Notes: generated from the sequence alone by a model not told the origin. Positions 1 to 6,021 are shown, counted from the first letter of the stretch. The stretch: 9,117 bases of DNA from Candidatus Poribacteria bacterium (GCA_002687025.1 NYZG01000091.1:1-9117), one strand, 5' to 3'. A program made the numbers and translations.

Positions 1-14
1 GAACTGCATGATTC

Positions 15-53
15 CTGTCTCCTGTCGCATCTATTCAACAGGATCATAGACAG
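15..53. repeat. Bulged inverted repeat in the leader at the window edge
   Basis: CTGTCT at 15-20 pairs with AGACAG at 48-53. Directly inside it, CCTGT at 21-25 pairs with ACAGG at 38-42, leaving a 12-nt loop and a 5-nt bulge on the right arm. The left arm also holds a tandem CCTGTC. It could be the terminator of a gene lying left of the window or an operator. There is no T-run on either side, so a classical intrinsic terminator is not supported. Only the pairing is seen; the role is inferred. Confidence 0.3.
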
Positions 54-115
54 AACTCCCCTCTCAGCGAATACACACCGAAAACCGAATAGCCCTCCCT
101 GCGGGGAGCCGCCTA

Positions 116-145
116 TTGCGTCTCGCGGCTACGGCGCGATAGAAT
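116..145 (+). promoter_or_regulatory. Candidate sigma70-type promoter for the slipin operon
   Basis: TTGCGT at 116-121 and TAGAAT at 140-145 are separated by 18 nt, and TAGAAT matches the -10 consensus at five of six positions. Initiation near 152 would give a leader of about 30 nt before the GTG at 181, which is preceded by AGGA at 171-174. The spacing and position fit the first gene of the plus-strand operon. The -35 is only a partial match. Confidence 0.4.
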
Positions 146-180
146 TCCCCTGTTCCGCACACACCTTCACAGGACGCTCA

Positions 181-951
181 GTGGGCAATCCCTACCTTTA
201 CGGCGGCGTTGGCGTAGTCCTGCTCGTCGTCCTCGGCGCCATCACGATTCGCATCGTCAGAGACTACGAGCGCGCGATTGTCTTCCGCCTTGGTCGGGTA
301 CTGCGGGCCAAGGGGCCGGGGATTGTGTTCCTCATCCCGGTCATCGACCGAATGGTGCGCGTCACGTTGCGTGTCCAGACGTACGACGTCGCTCCACAGG
401 ACATCATCACGAGCGACACCGTGTCGGTCAAGGTCAACGGCGTCCTGATGTTCCGTGTGGTGAACCCAAGTCAGGCCGTTGTCGGTGTCGAGGACTACAT
501 CTCCGCGACCGGTCTGCTGGCGCAGACAACGTTGCGCGCGGTGCTGAGCGGCTCCGACCTGGATGCGCTGCTCGTCGATCGCGAGTCCCTGAACTCCCGG
601 CTGCAGGAGACTATCGCGTCGCAGGCGGGTCAGTGGGGCGTCGAGGTGCTGTCGATGGAGGTAAAGCACGTGGACCTCCCGGACGGCATGCGCCGCGCGA
701 TGGCGCGCCAGGCCGAAGCCGACCGCGAGCGTCAGGCGAAGATCGTCGCGGCCGACGGAGAGTTCGAAGCCGCGGCCGCACTGCGCGACGCGGCCGCCAT
801 CCTCGAGCGCAATCCCGGCAGCGTCCAGCTCAGGTACCTGCAGACCCTCGTCGAGATCGCCTCCGAGCAGCACTCCAGCCTCATCTTCCCAATCCCGATC
901 GACGTGCTCTCGGCATTTGACGAAAGCGCCGGGGCCGCTCCCGCCGAGTGA
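181..951 (+). CDS. Slipin-type SPFH/stomatin-prohibitin membrane protein
   Basis: This 256-residue protein is a membrane-anchored SPFH (band 7) protein of the slipin group, which oligomerises on the inner membrane and is thought to organise membrane microdomains or guard membrane proteases. A single hydrophobic segment at about residues 8-25 is followed by the typical R-x-Y-E-R-A-I-V-F-R-L-G-R stretch (27-39). The SPFH core runs to about 165, a charged helix beginning R-A-M-A-R-Q-A-E-A-D-R-E-R follows, and the end F-P-I-P-I-D is characteristic of slipins. The length is normal for the family. The start is GTG at 181, with AGGA at 171-174 and a 6-nt spacer. Slipins usually sit beside an NfeD gene; none is seen here, and the next gene is a glycosyltransferase overlapping by one base. 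Family assignment is confident; the specific client is unknown. Confidence 0.93.
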   Translation: MGNPYLYGGVGVVLLVVLGAITIRIVRDYERAIVFRLGRVLRAKGPGIVFLIPVIDRMVRVTLRVQTYDVAPQDIITSDTVSVKVNGVLMFRVVNPSQAVVGVEDYISATGLLAQTTLRAVLSGSDLDALLVDRESLNSRLQETIASQAGQWGVEVLSMEVKHVDLPDGMRRAMARQAEADRERQAKIVAADGEFEAAAALRDAAAILERNPGSVQLRYLQTLVEIASEQHSSLIFPIPIDVLSAFDESAGAAPAE

Positions 952-2651
952 TGCGTCGTGACGCCTTCCGTACATTCTGCTCCCGCTATGGCGTGTGGAT
1001 CTCCTGTGCGGTGGCGTGCGCGGGCGCCTTCGCATGGAAGCTCAGGATTGTCGCGCCGATCCAATACGTCGGACACGCCGACGCCTCCGGGTACGCCGAG
1101 ATGGCGCACTCGCTGATCCAGGGCCGCGGCCTCGAGGTCGACTACATCTCGTGGTACTTCCGCAAGTACGATCCTGGCATTGTGCGGCCCGAGGACCATT
1201 GGCCGCCCCTGTATTCGTTCCTCATCGTGCCGTTCTTCCTCACCATGGGCCGGACAGCTCTCGCGGCCAAGATGCCGTCCCTGCTGTTGTCGGCTTTCGC
1301 TTTCCCGGGCGTCACCGCGGCCCTCGCGTGGCGCGTCAGCCGCTCTCGCGCCGTCGCGTTCGCGTCTGGGGTGTGCGTCCTGCTCTACACGCCCATTTTC
1401 AGCATGTCGCTCCACTGCCTGTCCGACGTCACCTTCGGCTGCTTGGTCGTTGGCGCGTTGCTGTGCGCCGTGGTCGCGCAAGACCGGCCGCGTTGGCATC
1501 TTGGCGTCGGCGTGCTGCTCGCGCTGGCGTACTACTCGAAGGGTTCCACGCTCGTCCTCGTCCCGGCGTTTGCCCTTTACTGCCTGGCGCGACGCGGGTG
1601 GCGACGCGTGTGGACCGGCGACGACCGTTGGGTCGCGCTCTCATGGACCTTCTTCGCGTTGCTGCTTGCCCCGTGGGCGGCACGCAACCTCGCGCACTTC
1701 GGCGAGCCCCTCTACAGCACGCAGAGCCACGCCGCCGGCTACATCGGGTGGAAGTCGTGGGAGGAGGGCACATACTCGCTCTACTGGGGCGAAGAGCCCC
1801 CGTCACTCGGCGACAAGCTCGAAGATCCGAGGCGGCTCGCGCAGACATCCGTCGAGCATGTTCAGCGGCACGCGTGGTGGCTCTTCGCGCGGTACGGCAA
1901 GAAGTGGGGCGACTTCGCGGCCGCGGACATCTCCACATACTGGCTAGGCTTCGCGTGCCTCGCGGGCGCGGCCATTGCGACGGTCCACGGCGTGTGGCGA
2001 TGGCTGACGCGCAGACGCGCCCCCGTTCCGCGCGTCGACCCAGGCAGCCCTCTACCCGCCCCGTATGGCCTCTTCGCGTTGGTTGCGTTGGCTCATGTGG
2101 GCTTCCTGTCGGTGTGCTGGGAGCCTATCAGCCGCTTACTCATTCCGCTCATGCCGCTCGTGATCATCGCAGGATGGCACACGATTCACGCCGTGTCGGC
2201 CCGCATCGCGGGCGCGTCGGGCGTAGGCAGTCGGTTCGCCGCCGTCGTGGTCCTTGCCGCTCTCGCCCTTTGGTCCGAGCACGAGATGGGCGACCTGTGG
2301 CAGTTGCGCCAGAACGGGGGTTACGCCTGGCGAGAGAGCGGGCAGGGGTGGATGGACGTCGGCCTGTGGATGCGCGAGAACGCGCCCGGGTCCGTCACGA
2401 TGACGCGCAACCCGTGGGAGTTGCATTTCTACTCGCAGGAGTTCGCCGTGCAGATCCCTCGCGCCCCGCTCGACCGCATATCCGAAGTCGCCCGCTACTA
2501 CGGCGTGACGCACCTGATCCCCGAACCCAGGCGCCCAACGCTGGCGCCCCTCCTGTCAGGCGAACTCCCCGGTCTGACCGAGGAATTCCGCTCCGGCGGC
2601 GTAGTGCTGTACCGGTACGATCCGTCCGCGCCGGCAGCGCCCGAACGGTGA
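951..2651 (+). CDS. GT-C fold integral membrane glycosyltransferase (GT39/ArnT/RgtA-like)
   Basis: This predicted 566-residue protein has about eleven hydrophobic segments, the first at residues 13-30, and a soluble C-terminal region from about 460. The first periplasmic loop carries H-A-D44-A-S-G-Y-A-E-M-A, matching the loop-1 acidic motif of GT-C enzymes such as protein mannosyltransferases and ArnT, where Asp acts in catalysis. W84-P-P-L-Y88 matches the family's PPLY-type motif. Such enzymes move a sugar from a polyprenyl-phosphate donor to lipid, glycan or protein on the outer face of the inner membrane; donor and acceptor cannot be read here. ATG at 951 overlaps the slipin stop (TGATG) and lacks its own strong ribosome site, so translational coupling is likely. 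GTG at 948 would add one residue. The C-terminal domain (M-R-E-N-A-P then a V-x-M-T-R-N-P-W stretch) is common in uncharacterised bacterial GT39-like proteins. Confidence 0.82.
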   Translation: MRRDAFRTFCSRYGVWISCAVACAGAFAWKLRIVAPIQYVGHADASGYAEMAHSLIQGRGLEVDYISWYFRKYDPGIVRPEDHWPPLYSFLIVPFFLTMGRTALAAKMPSLLLSAFAFPGVTAALAWRVSRSRAVAFASGVCVLLYTPIFSMSLHCLSDVTFGCLVVGALLCAVVAQDRPRWHLGVGVLLALAYYSKGSTLVLVPAFALYCLARRGWRRVWTGDDRWVALSWTFFALLLAPWAARNLAHFGEPLYSTQSHAAGYIGWKSWEEGTYSLYWGEEPPSLGDKLEDPRRLAQTSVEHVQRHAWWLFARYGKKWGDFAAADISTYWLGFACLAGAAIATVHGVWRWLTRRRAPVPRVDPGSPLPAPYGLFALVALAHVGFLSVCWEPISRLLIPLMPLVIIAGWHTIHAVSARIAGASGVGSRFAAVVVLAALALWSEHEMGDLWQLRQNGGYAWRESGQGWMDVGLWMRENAPGSVTMTRNPWELHFYSQEFAVQIPRAPLDRISEVARYYGVTHLIPEPRRPTLAPLLSGELPGLTEEFRSGGVVLYRYDPSAPAAPER

Positions 2652-2818
2652 CCGCCGGTCATCCGTGCAACGGCGAGGTCGCATCCTGTTCGATCCGTCG
2701 GCGGAATGCGCCCGGGCCAACGCACCCATCCCCGCGACCGGCAGCGCTCCCCGGCGTCTTCGCGGGCCCTCGGCGTGCGAGGAGGCGCCCACGCGCCAGC
2801 GCCCGGCGCCGTACCCAG

Positions 2819-2831
2819 TGTCTGTCAGACA
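2819..2831. promoter_or_regulatory. 13-bp perfect palindrome, possible operator
   Basis: TGTCTG-T-CAGACA is a perfect 6-bp inverted repeat around one central base. It ends 17 nt upstream of the candidate -35 at 2849. Its size, symmetry and position suit a dimeric helix-turn-helix regulator such as TetR or GntR type, but no regulator gene is in the window and the site could be chance. Confidence 0.3.
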
Positions 2832-2848
2832 TCGGGTCGCCAGCCGCC

Positions 2849-2877
2849 TTGCGCATACTCCTTCGGACACATACTAT
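2849..2877 (+). promoter_or_regulatory. Candidate sigma70-type promoter for the first propeller gene
   Basis: TTGCGC at 2849-2854 and TACTAT at 2872-2877 are 17 nt apart, inside the only AT-rich patch of this gap. Transcription would start near 2884, giving a leader of about 75 nt. The -35 shares TTGCG with the candidate promoter at 116. Confidence 0.4.
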
Positions 2878-2947
2878 ATCAATAGTGCGTGGCGACCGTG
2901 CGTGTGGAGGGATGGAAGCGCCGACCGGGGCCGAGTCACGGGACGTC

Positions 2948-2953
2948 GGAGGA
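2948..2953 (+). promoter_or_regulatory. Ribosome binding site fixing the start at 2959
   Basis: GGAGGA lies 5 nt before ATG at 2959. This decides the start in a frame that is otherwise open for another 98 codons upstream. Confidence 0.75.
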
Positions 2954-2958
2954 CTCGC

Positions 2959-3942
2959 ATGAGGAACATGACTCACTCATCGACGCGATTCTCGGCACTG
3001 CGTCCCACCATGGACGCCAGCGCGGTCCCGCCGTGGACCGTGTGCGCTGTCTTACTGCTCGCCGTGCTGTCGGGGGCTCATGCCTATCCGAAGGTGGCCT
3101 ACACCGAGCGAGTCGACGGCTGGAAACTCAGAATCCAGATACTGGATATCGCCGATGGGTCCGCGACACCGTTCACGGACGGCAGCCTGGACGAATACGG
3201 GGGCTCGTGGGGGCCGCGCGGCGACAGCCTGGTAGCCGCCGGCAAACGCGACGGGAACTGGGACATCTTCCGCGCGCGCATTGGGAGCGCTGACCGGACG
3301 TGGCTAGGCGAGCATCCCAGCAATGACGGCTCGCCCGCCTGGTCGCCGGACGGGCGGCGCGTAGCATTCGGATCCTCCAGGGACGGCCACGCGCAGGTGT
3401 ACGTCATGGACATTGACGGCAAGAACGTGCGCCGCGCCTCAGACGACCGTCGGCGGGCCAGCCATCTCTCGTGGTCCCCTGACGGGAACAGCCTTGTCTA
3501 CCTGTCCTGGGACGACGACCTCGTGGCGGTCGTCCGATTGGTGGACCTCAACACGGGAGTGACGCGGTCGCTGACCCCCGAAGATGAGGTCGTAGGGGAC
3601 CCCGTCCTGTCGTGGGACGGGAAGCATATCGCCTTCGCGACCCCCGACTACCGCTATGTTGACGCCATGACACTGGATGGTCGACACAGATGGCGCGCGA
3701 CGGCCGGCCTCCGCGGCGATAGCTTCGCGCCGGCGTGGACGCCGGACGGCGGCATCTCGTTCCTGTGGTACCACGATGGCGGCTACCACATCGGCGTGAC
3801 CGGCTTGCGCGGCGGCGGCGTGGAGTCCATCGCCGACGTCCCCACGATCCCGACTGACCTGGCGTGGTACAACCCTGACTGGTTCCATGCTCGGGCATCT
3901 GAGGTGTTCCTGCCCAAGCTGTGGGGACGGCTCAAGCGGTAG
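2959..3942 (+). CDS. Secreted TolB-like six-bladed PD40 beta-propeller protein
   Basis: This 327-residue protein has a Sec signal peptide: the hydrophobic core V-C-A-V-L-L-L-A-V-L (28-37) is followed by a likely cut after A-H-A42. The mature part is built of six roughly 40-residue PD40 repeats, seen as recurrent W-[ST]-P-D-G, I/V-A-F and Y-V-M-D-x-D-G motifs; the clearest is S-P-A-W-S-P-D-G-R-R-V-A-F. It resembles the TolB propeller but lacks TolB's N-terminal domain, so a Tol-Pal role should not be assumed; a periplasmic or exported binding protein is more likely. It ends in W303-Y-N-P-D307 and W322-G-R-L-K, a tail shared with the convergent paralogue. The start was chosen at ATG 2959 because GGAGGA precedes it; M18 is a weaker alternative start. 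It appears monocistronic with its own promoter candidate. Confidence 0.82.
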   Translation: MRNMTHSSTRFSALRPTMDASAVPPWTVCAVLLLAVLSGAHAYPKVAYTERVDGWKLRIQILDIADGSATPFTDGSLDEYGGSWGPRGDSLVAAGKRDGNWDIFRARIGSADRTWLGEHPSNDGSPAWSPDGRRVAFGSSRDGHAQVYVMDIDGKNVRRASDDRRRASHLSWSPDGNSLVYLSWDDDLVAVVRLVDLNTGVTRSLTPEDEVVGDPVLSWDGKHIAFATPDYRYVDAMTLDGRHRWRATAGLRGDSFAPAWTPDGGISFLWYHDGGYHIGVTGLRGGGVESIADVPTIPTDLAWYNPDWFHARASEVFLPKLWGRLKR

Positions 3943-4075
3943 GGGGGCGGCTTCGGTCGCTCCGCTGCCGTCGACGCGTCGTCGAGGCATCCCGTTGCTT
4001 GACAGGTGACACGGTCACGCACTGGTCTCGGGAGGGGCGCTGCCGAAGCCGACGCTCGCCCCGACGCGGGCGATG
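3943..4075. other. Convergent intergenic region with inverted repeats
   Basis: These 133 bases separate the stops of two facing propeller genes and must terminate both transcripts. CGGCTTCGG at 3948-3956 is the reverse complement of CCGAAGCCG at 4043-4051, so the two edges can pair. Between them are GTGAC-ACG-GTCAC at 4006-4018 and the hairpin at 3966-3989. No gene is seen here. Confidence 0.5.
3966..3989. terminator. Hairpin, possible bidirectional terminator
   Basis: TCGAC at 3971-3975 pairs with GTCGA at 3981-3985 around GCGTC. Beyond a bulged G3970, TGCC at 3966-3969 pairs with GGCA at 3986-3989, giving nine base pairs. The stem reads the same on both strands and sits between convergent genes. 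There is no T-run, so it may work weakly, with Rho, or only as an RNA 3' end. Confidence 0.3.
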
Positions 4076-5122
4076 CTACGGACGCCTTGAACGCAAAGCC
4101 TCGGCTCGATGAGCGCGCGCGTCAACGGCTCGGAGCCAACCCCACATCGTCGCGCGCCGGGCAACAGGCGAGACGCTGCGTGGCGCGTCCGGGTCATACC
4201 AACTCGACCCCTCTATGCCGCGGAATTCCCCTCCGTCAGTCACCCGTCGGATGTTCCGACCGTCCCGATCCATGATGTACAGCCCGTTGCCGTCACGTCG
4301 GGACGTGAACACGATCTTCGCGCCGTCCGGGGACCACGAGGGATCGCCATCGTCCGCTGGATGTGCGGTGAGGCGTTGCTCGCCGGTTCCGTTCGCTGCT
4401 ATCACGTAGATATCGCCGTCACCGATGCGGTCCTCCACGGTACCGGACGCAAACACGATCGCCGTGCCGCGAGCATGCCAACTCGGAAACATGTCTAGTC
4501 GTCGGCGGTCGGTCAGTTGCCCCTGGCGACGTCCCTCGTCGTCCATGACGTGTATGTTCAGGAACCCCGCGTGGCTCGAGGCATACGCGATGGCGCCTCC
4601 TGTCGACCCCCAACTGGGCCACTTGGCGAACGTATCCAGAGCCGTTATGCGGGTCTCCCGACCATCGAGGTCGGTCACATAGATGCCCTGGCGGAAATGA
4701 CCCTCGCGCGACGATGTGAAGGCGATCGCGTCGTCTCGAGGCGACCAGGCTGGAACATAATCGCCGCTCAAGGGAGGCGCGTTCGAGACTTCTCGCACGT
4801 CGCGTCCGTCACGGTCCATGACATGGATGCGGGATCCGAGCCCGTCAAAGGTGTCCGAGAAGGCGATGGTTCGGCCGTCGTGCGACCAGGCCGGGCCGGA
4901 GGCGTGGCCCCCGTGTTCCGTCAACTCTTCGAACACACGGCCCTCGGGCGAGGTGACGTAAATGCCCACTGCGAAGTCGGCCGTGACTCCTCCGAACGCT
5001 ATGCGCGCGCCGTCCCGTGGCCATGCGCTTGGCGCCGCGCAGACATACAGGACAGCCAGCGCGACAACAGCGGGTCGGGGCGCAAAAGCGCTTCGCCACA
5101 TGGGTGTCATCGCGTCACGCAT
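4076..5122 (-). CDS. Secreted TolB-like six-bladed PD40 beta-propeller protein, second copy
   Basis: This 348-residue paralogue of the 2959-3942 product is encoded on the opposite strand. The signal peptide core A-V-V-A-L-A-V-L-Y-V (18-27) is followed by a likely cut after A-P-S-A33. Six PD40 repeats follow, marked by G-P-A-W-S-H-D-G, V-P-A-W-S-P, D-P-S-W-S-P-D-G and Y-[IV]-[MT]-D-x-D-G. It carries W308-Y-D-P-D and W327-G-W-L-R with the same spacing as its partner, then an extra 17-residue Arg-rich tail absent from the partner. The start is uncertain: ATG at 5122 has GGAA 3 nt upstream, ATG at 5110 has AAAGGA at an 11-nt distance, and the longer GTG start at 5170 has no ribosome site. Family membership is clear. 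A role in binding an envelope partner or extracellular ligand is inference. Confidence 0.82.
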   Translation of the reverse strand: MRDAMTPMWRSAFAPRPAVVALAVLYVCAAPSAWPRDGARIAFGGVTADFAVGIYVTSPEGRVFEELTEHGGHASGPAWSHDGRTIAFSDTFDGLGSRIHVMDRDGRDVREVSNAPPLSGDYVPAWSPRDDAIAFTSSREGHFRQGIYVTDLDGRETRITALDTFAKWPSWGSTGGAIAYASSHAGFLNIHVMDDEGRRQGQLTDRRRLDMFPSWHARGTAIVFASGTVEDRIGDGDIYVIAANGTGEQRLTAHPADDGDPSWSPDGAKIVFTSRRDGNGLYIMDRDGRNIRRVTDGGEFRGIEGSSWYDPDAPRSVSPVARRATMWGWLRAVDARAHRAEALRSRRP

Positions 5123-5294
5123 CCTTTCCGCGGCCGACGAGACAGCGTCGCCCGGCGTCCGTACGTCCACAGGCTAGCGCAGCGATGGCGCCGCGCGCCA
5201 GGCCGCCGGCGCCGCCCATCTTCCGACCAGCATCCCTATGCCATAACCGATCGCCGTGCTACATTGAGCGGGACCCATGTCTAGGAGCATTACC
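5123..5294. other. Divergent intergenic region between propeller and lipoprotein genes
   Basis: The region must hold the start signals of two divergent genes. On the plus strand TACATT at 5260-5265 is a plausible -10, with no good -35. On the minus strand TAGCCT (5176-5171) is a weak -10 about 48 nt from the propeller start. Between them GGCGCCG at 5187-5193 pairs with CGGCGCC at 5207-5213 around a 13-nt loop. No coding signal is seen. Confidence 0.4.
5283..5287 (+). promoter_or_regulatory. Ribosome binding site fixing the lipoprotein start
   Basis: AGGAG with a 7-nt spacer points to ATG at 5295 rather than the in-frame ATG at 5277, whose upstream region has only GGGA close by. Confidence 0.7.
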
Positions 5295-5762
5295 ATGAAG
5301 ATGTCCGCGCCTGCCATCGCGACCGCACGACGGCGACTGCGACCGACGGGCGCTGCTCTGCTGCTTGTCGTGTTGCTCGCCGGGTGCGGGAGCGTGGCCG
5401 ATGACCCAACCGCGATGGATTCGATGATCGCATTCGGTCCTGTAATCCCCGACGACGTGGTTCCGCCGGAACTGATGTCGGTCGTCCCCGACGTGGTAGG
5501 CCGGATGGACGTAGGCCCGGCGTCGCTACGCGAAGGCCTGGCCGCTGAGTTCAGCGAAACGGTCGACGTCGACCGGCTGACCATTTCCGCCGGGGGCTCC
5601 TCGTTGGGCTGGGTCGCGACTGTCGACGGGAGTACGATCACGTTGCAGGCCCACCCCGGCAACCCAGTCGTGGCTGGGACGCGCTACCAAGTCGGGGGAT
5701 CCGTATTTGACATCGCCGGCAACGTGATCGAAGTGGCGTTCTGGTTCGAGACCTCTCCCTGA
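5295..5762 (+). CDS. Lipoprotein with one Big_5-like Ig domain
   Basis: This 155-residue protein has a lipoprotein signal: R12-R13-R14, the hydrophobic run A-L-L-L-V-V-L-L (21-28) and the lipobox L28-A-G-C31. Gly after the Cys is compatible with outer-membrane delivery. After a short linker with acidic and Pro residues, residues of about 57-155 look like one bacterial Ig-like domain of the Big_5/SbsA type. The marks are P-P near the start, F86-S-E-T-V-D, then V-A-G-T-R-Y-Q-V (126-133) and D-I-A-G-N (139-143) near the end. Such domains are beta-sandwich modules, usually repeated or attached to larger surface proteins, so a free single-domain lipoprotein is a small, unusual arrangement. Start 5295 was chosen from its ribosome site. 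No specific ligand can be named. The gene stands alone, divergent from the propeller gene at 4076-5122. Confidence 0.78.
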   Translation: MKMSAPAIATARRRLRPTGAALLLVVLLAGCGSVADDPTAMDSMIAFGPVIPDDVVPPELMSVVPDVVGRMDVGPASLREGLAAEFSETVDVDRLTISAGGSSLGWVATVDGSTITLQAHPGNPVVAGTRYQVGGSVFDIAGNVIEVAFWFETSP

Positions 5763-5919
5763 CAGCCACATCGTCGGGCAGACCATCCACCTTCCGACAG
5801 TTGGACTCATGTCACACGTTCCCGGCAGCCGCGGCCGGCGCCTTCCGTGCACGCGTCCCCTCGTGTAGCCTGAATGTGTCGGTGGCCCAGGAGGCGCCGT
5901 TCGCCGCAGAGGAGACACT
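5763..5919 (+). other. Intergenic region upstream of the small-ORF pair
   Basis: There is no clear gene here. A GC-rich, partly self-complementary stretch around 5823-5842 (GCCGCGGC and GGCGCC palindromes) could end the lipoprotein transcript. A weak promoter may be present: TTCCGT at 5843-5848 and TAGCCT at 5866-5871, 17 nt apart. Both assignments are tentative. Confidence 0.3.
5909..5914 (+). promoter_or_regulatory. Strong ribosome binding site for the small ORF
   Basis: GAGGAG (within AGAGGAG) lies 5 nt before GTG at 5920. It matches the anti-Shine-Dalgarno sequence as well as any other start in the window, and it is the main reason for taking the short frame seriously. Confidence 0.5.
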
Positions 5920-6021
5920 GTGCCAATTGTGCTTCGCATAAGGCGCGTTCTGTATTGGCTGCTAGCTTGGTTCTATCGCGGGCGCCAAAGCAGAGCGGGC
6001 AGGGGCTGGAGCAAGGACTGA
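5920..6021 (+). CDS. Candidate 33-residue Arg-rich, membrane-active small protein
   Basis: The frame runs from GTG at 5920 to TGA at 6019-6021 and encodes 33 residues. It starts M-P-I-V-L-R-I-R-R, continues with an aromatic hydrophobic stretch V-L-Y-W-L-L-A-W-F-Y (10-19), and ends in a basic tail with several Arg and Gly (R-G-R-Q-S-R-A-G-R-G). Seven Arg and one Lys against one Asp make it strongly cationic, and the hydrophobic stretch is short for a full membrane span, suggesting surface insertion into the membrane. GAGGAG precedes the start at 5 nt. It uses codons rare in its neighbours (ATA, AGA, AGG, CTA), which either marks a different origin or argues against translation. No family is recognised. 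It could be a small membrane protein, a leader peptide for the next gene, or chance. Confidence 0.42.
   Translation: MPIVLRIRRVLYWLLAWFYRGRQSRAGRGWSKD

Larger units (their letters stand above)
2652..2958 (+). other. Non-coding gap with hairpins, palindrome and promoter
   Basis: No convincing gene lies in these 307 bases. The reading frame of the following gene stays open back to 2665, but that stretch is Arg/Pro-rich, lacks a ribosome site and has no domain character. The first part holds GC-rich hairpins: TGACC-GCC-GGTCA at 2649-2661, overlapping the glycosyltransferase stop, and CCTCG-GCGTG-CGAGG at 2768-2782, flanked by GGGC/GCCC. Neither has a T-run, so factor-independent termination is doubtful. 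The second half holds the palindrome and promoter listed separately. Confidence 0.6.

Noticed and set aside
178..1035. Long minus-strand frame opposite the slipin gene
   Set aside because: It is the antisense shadow of a strongly supported slipin, with Arg/His/Asp-rich low-order composition and no domain.
2665..2958. N-terminal extension of the first propeller to GTG at 2665
   Set aside because: The extension is Arg/Pro-rich, has no ribosome site, would put the signal peptide 98 residues further inside, and would cover a good promoter and ribosome site.
995..2962. 655-codon plus-strand frame overlapping the glycosyltransferase
   Set aside because: The translation is dominated by Arg, Ala and Pro, as expected for a shifted frame of a high-GC gene; the overlapping frame shows membrane segments and GT-C motifs instead.
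3999..4004. TTGACA, a perfect -35 hexamer between the convergent genes
   Set aside because: No acceptable -10 lies 16-18 nt downstream (CTGGTC region) and no plus-strand gene follows.
4517..5284. 255-codon plus-strand frame opposite the second propeller
   Set aside because: It is antisense to a clear PD40 protein and has no recognisable features.
5876..5941. Short GTG-started frame with a C-x-x-C ending, overlapping the small ORF
   Set aside because: About 20 codons, no ribosome site, and it overlaps the better supported frame at 5920.
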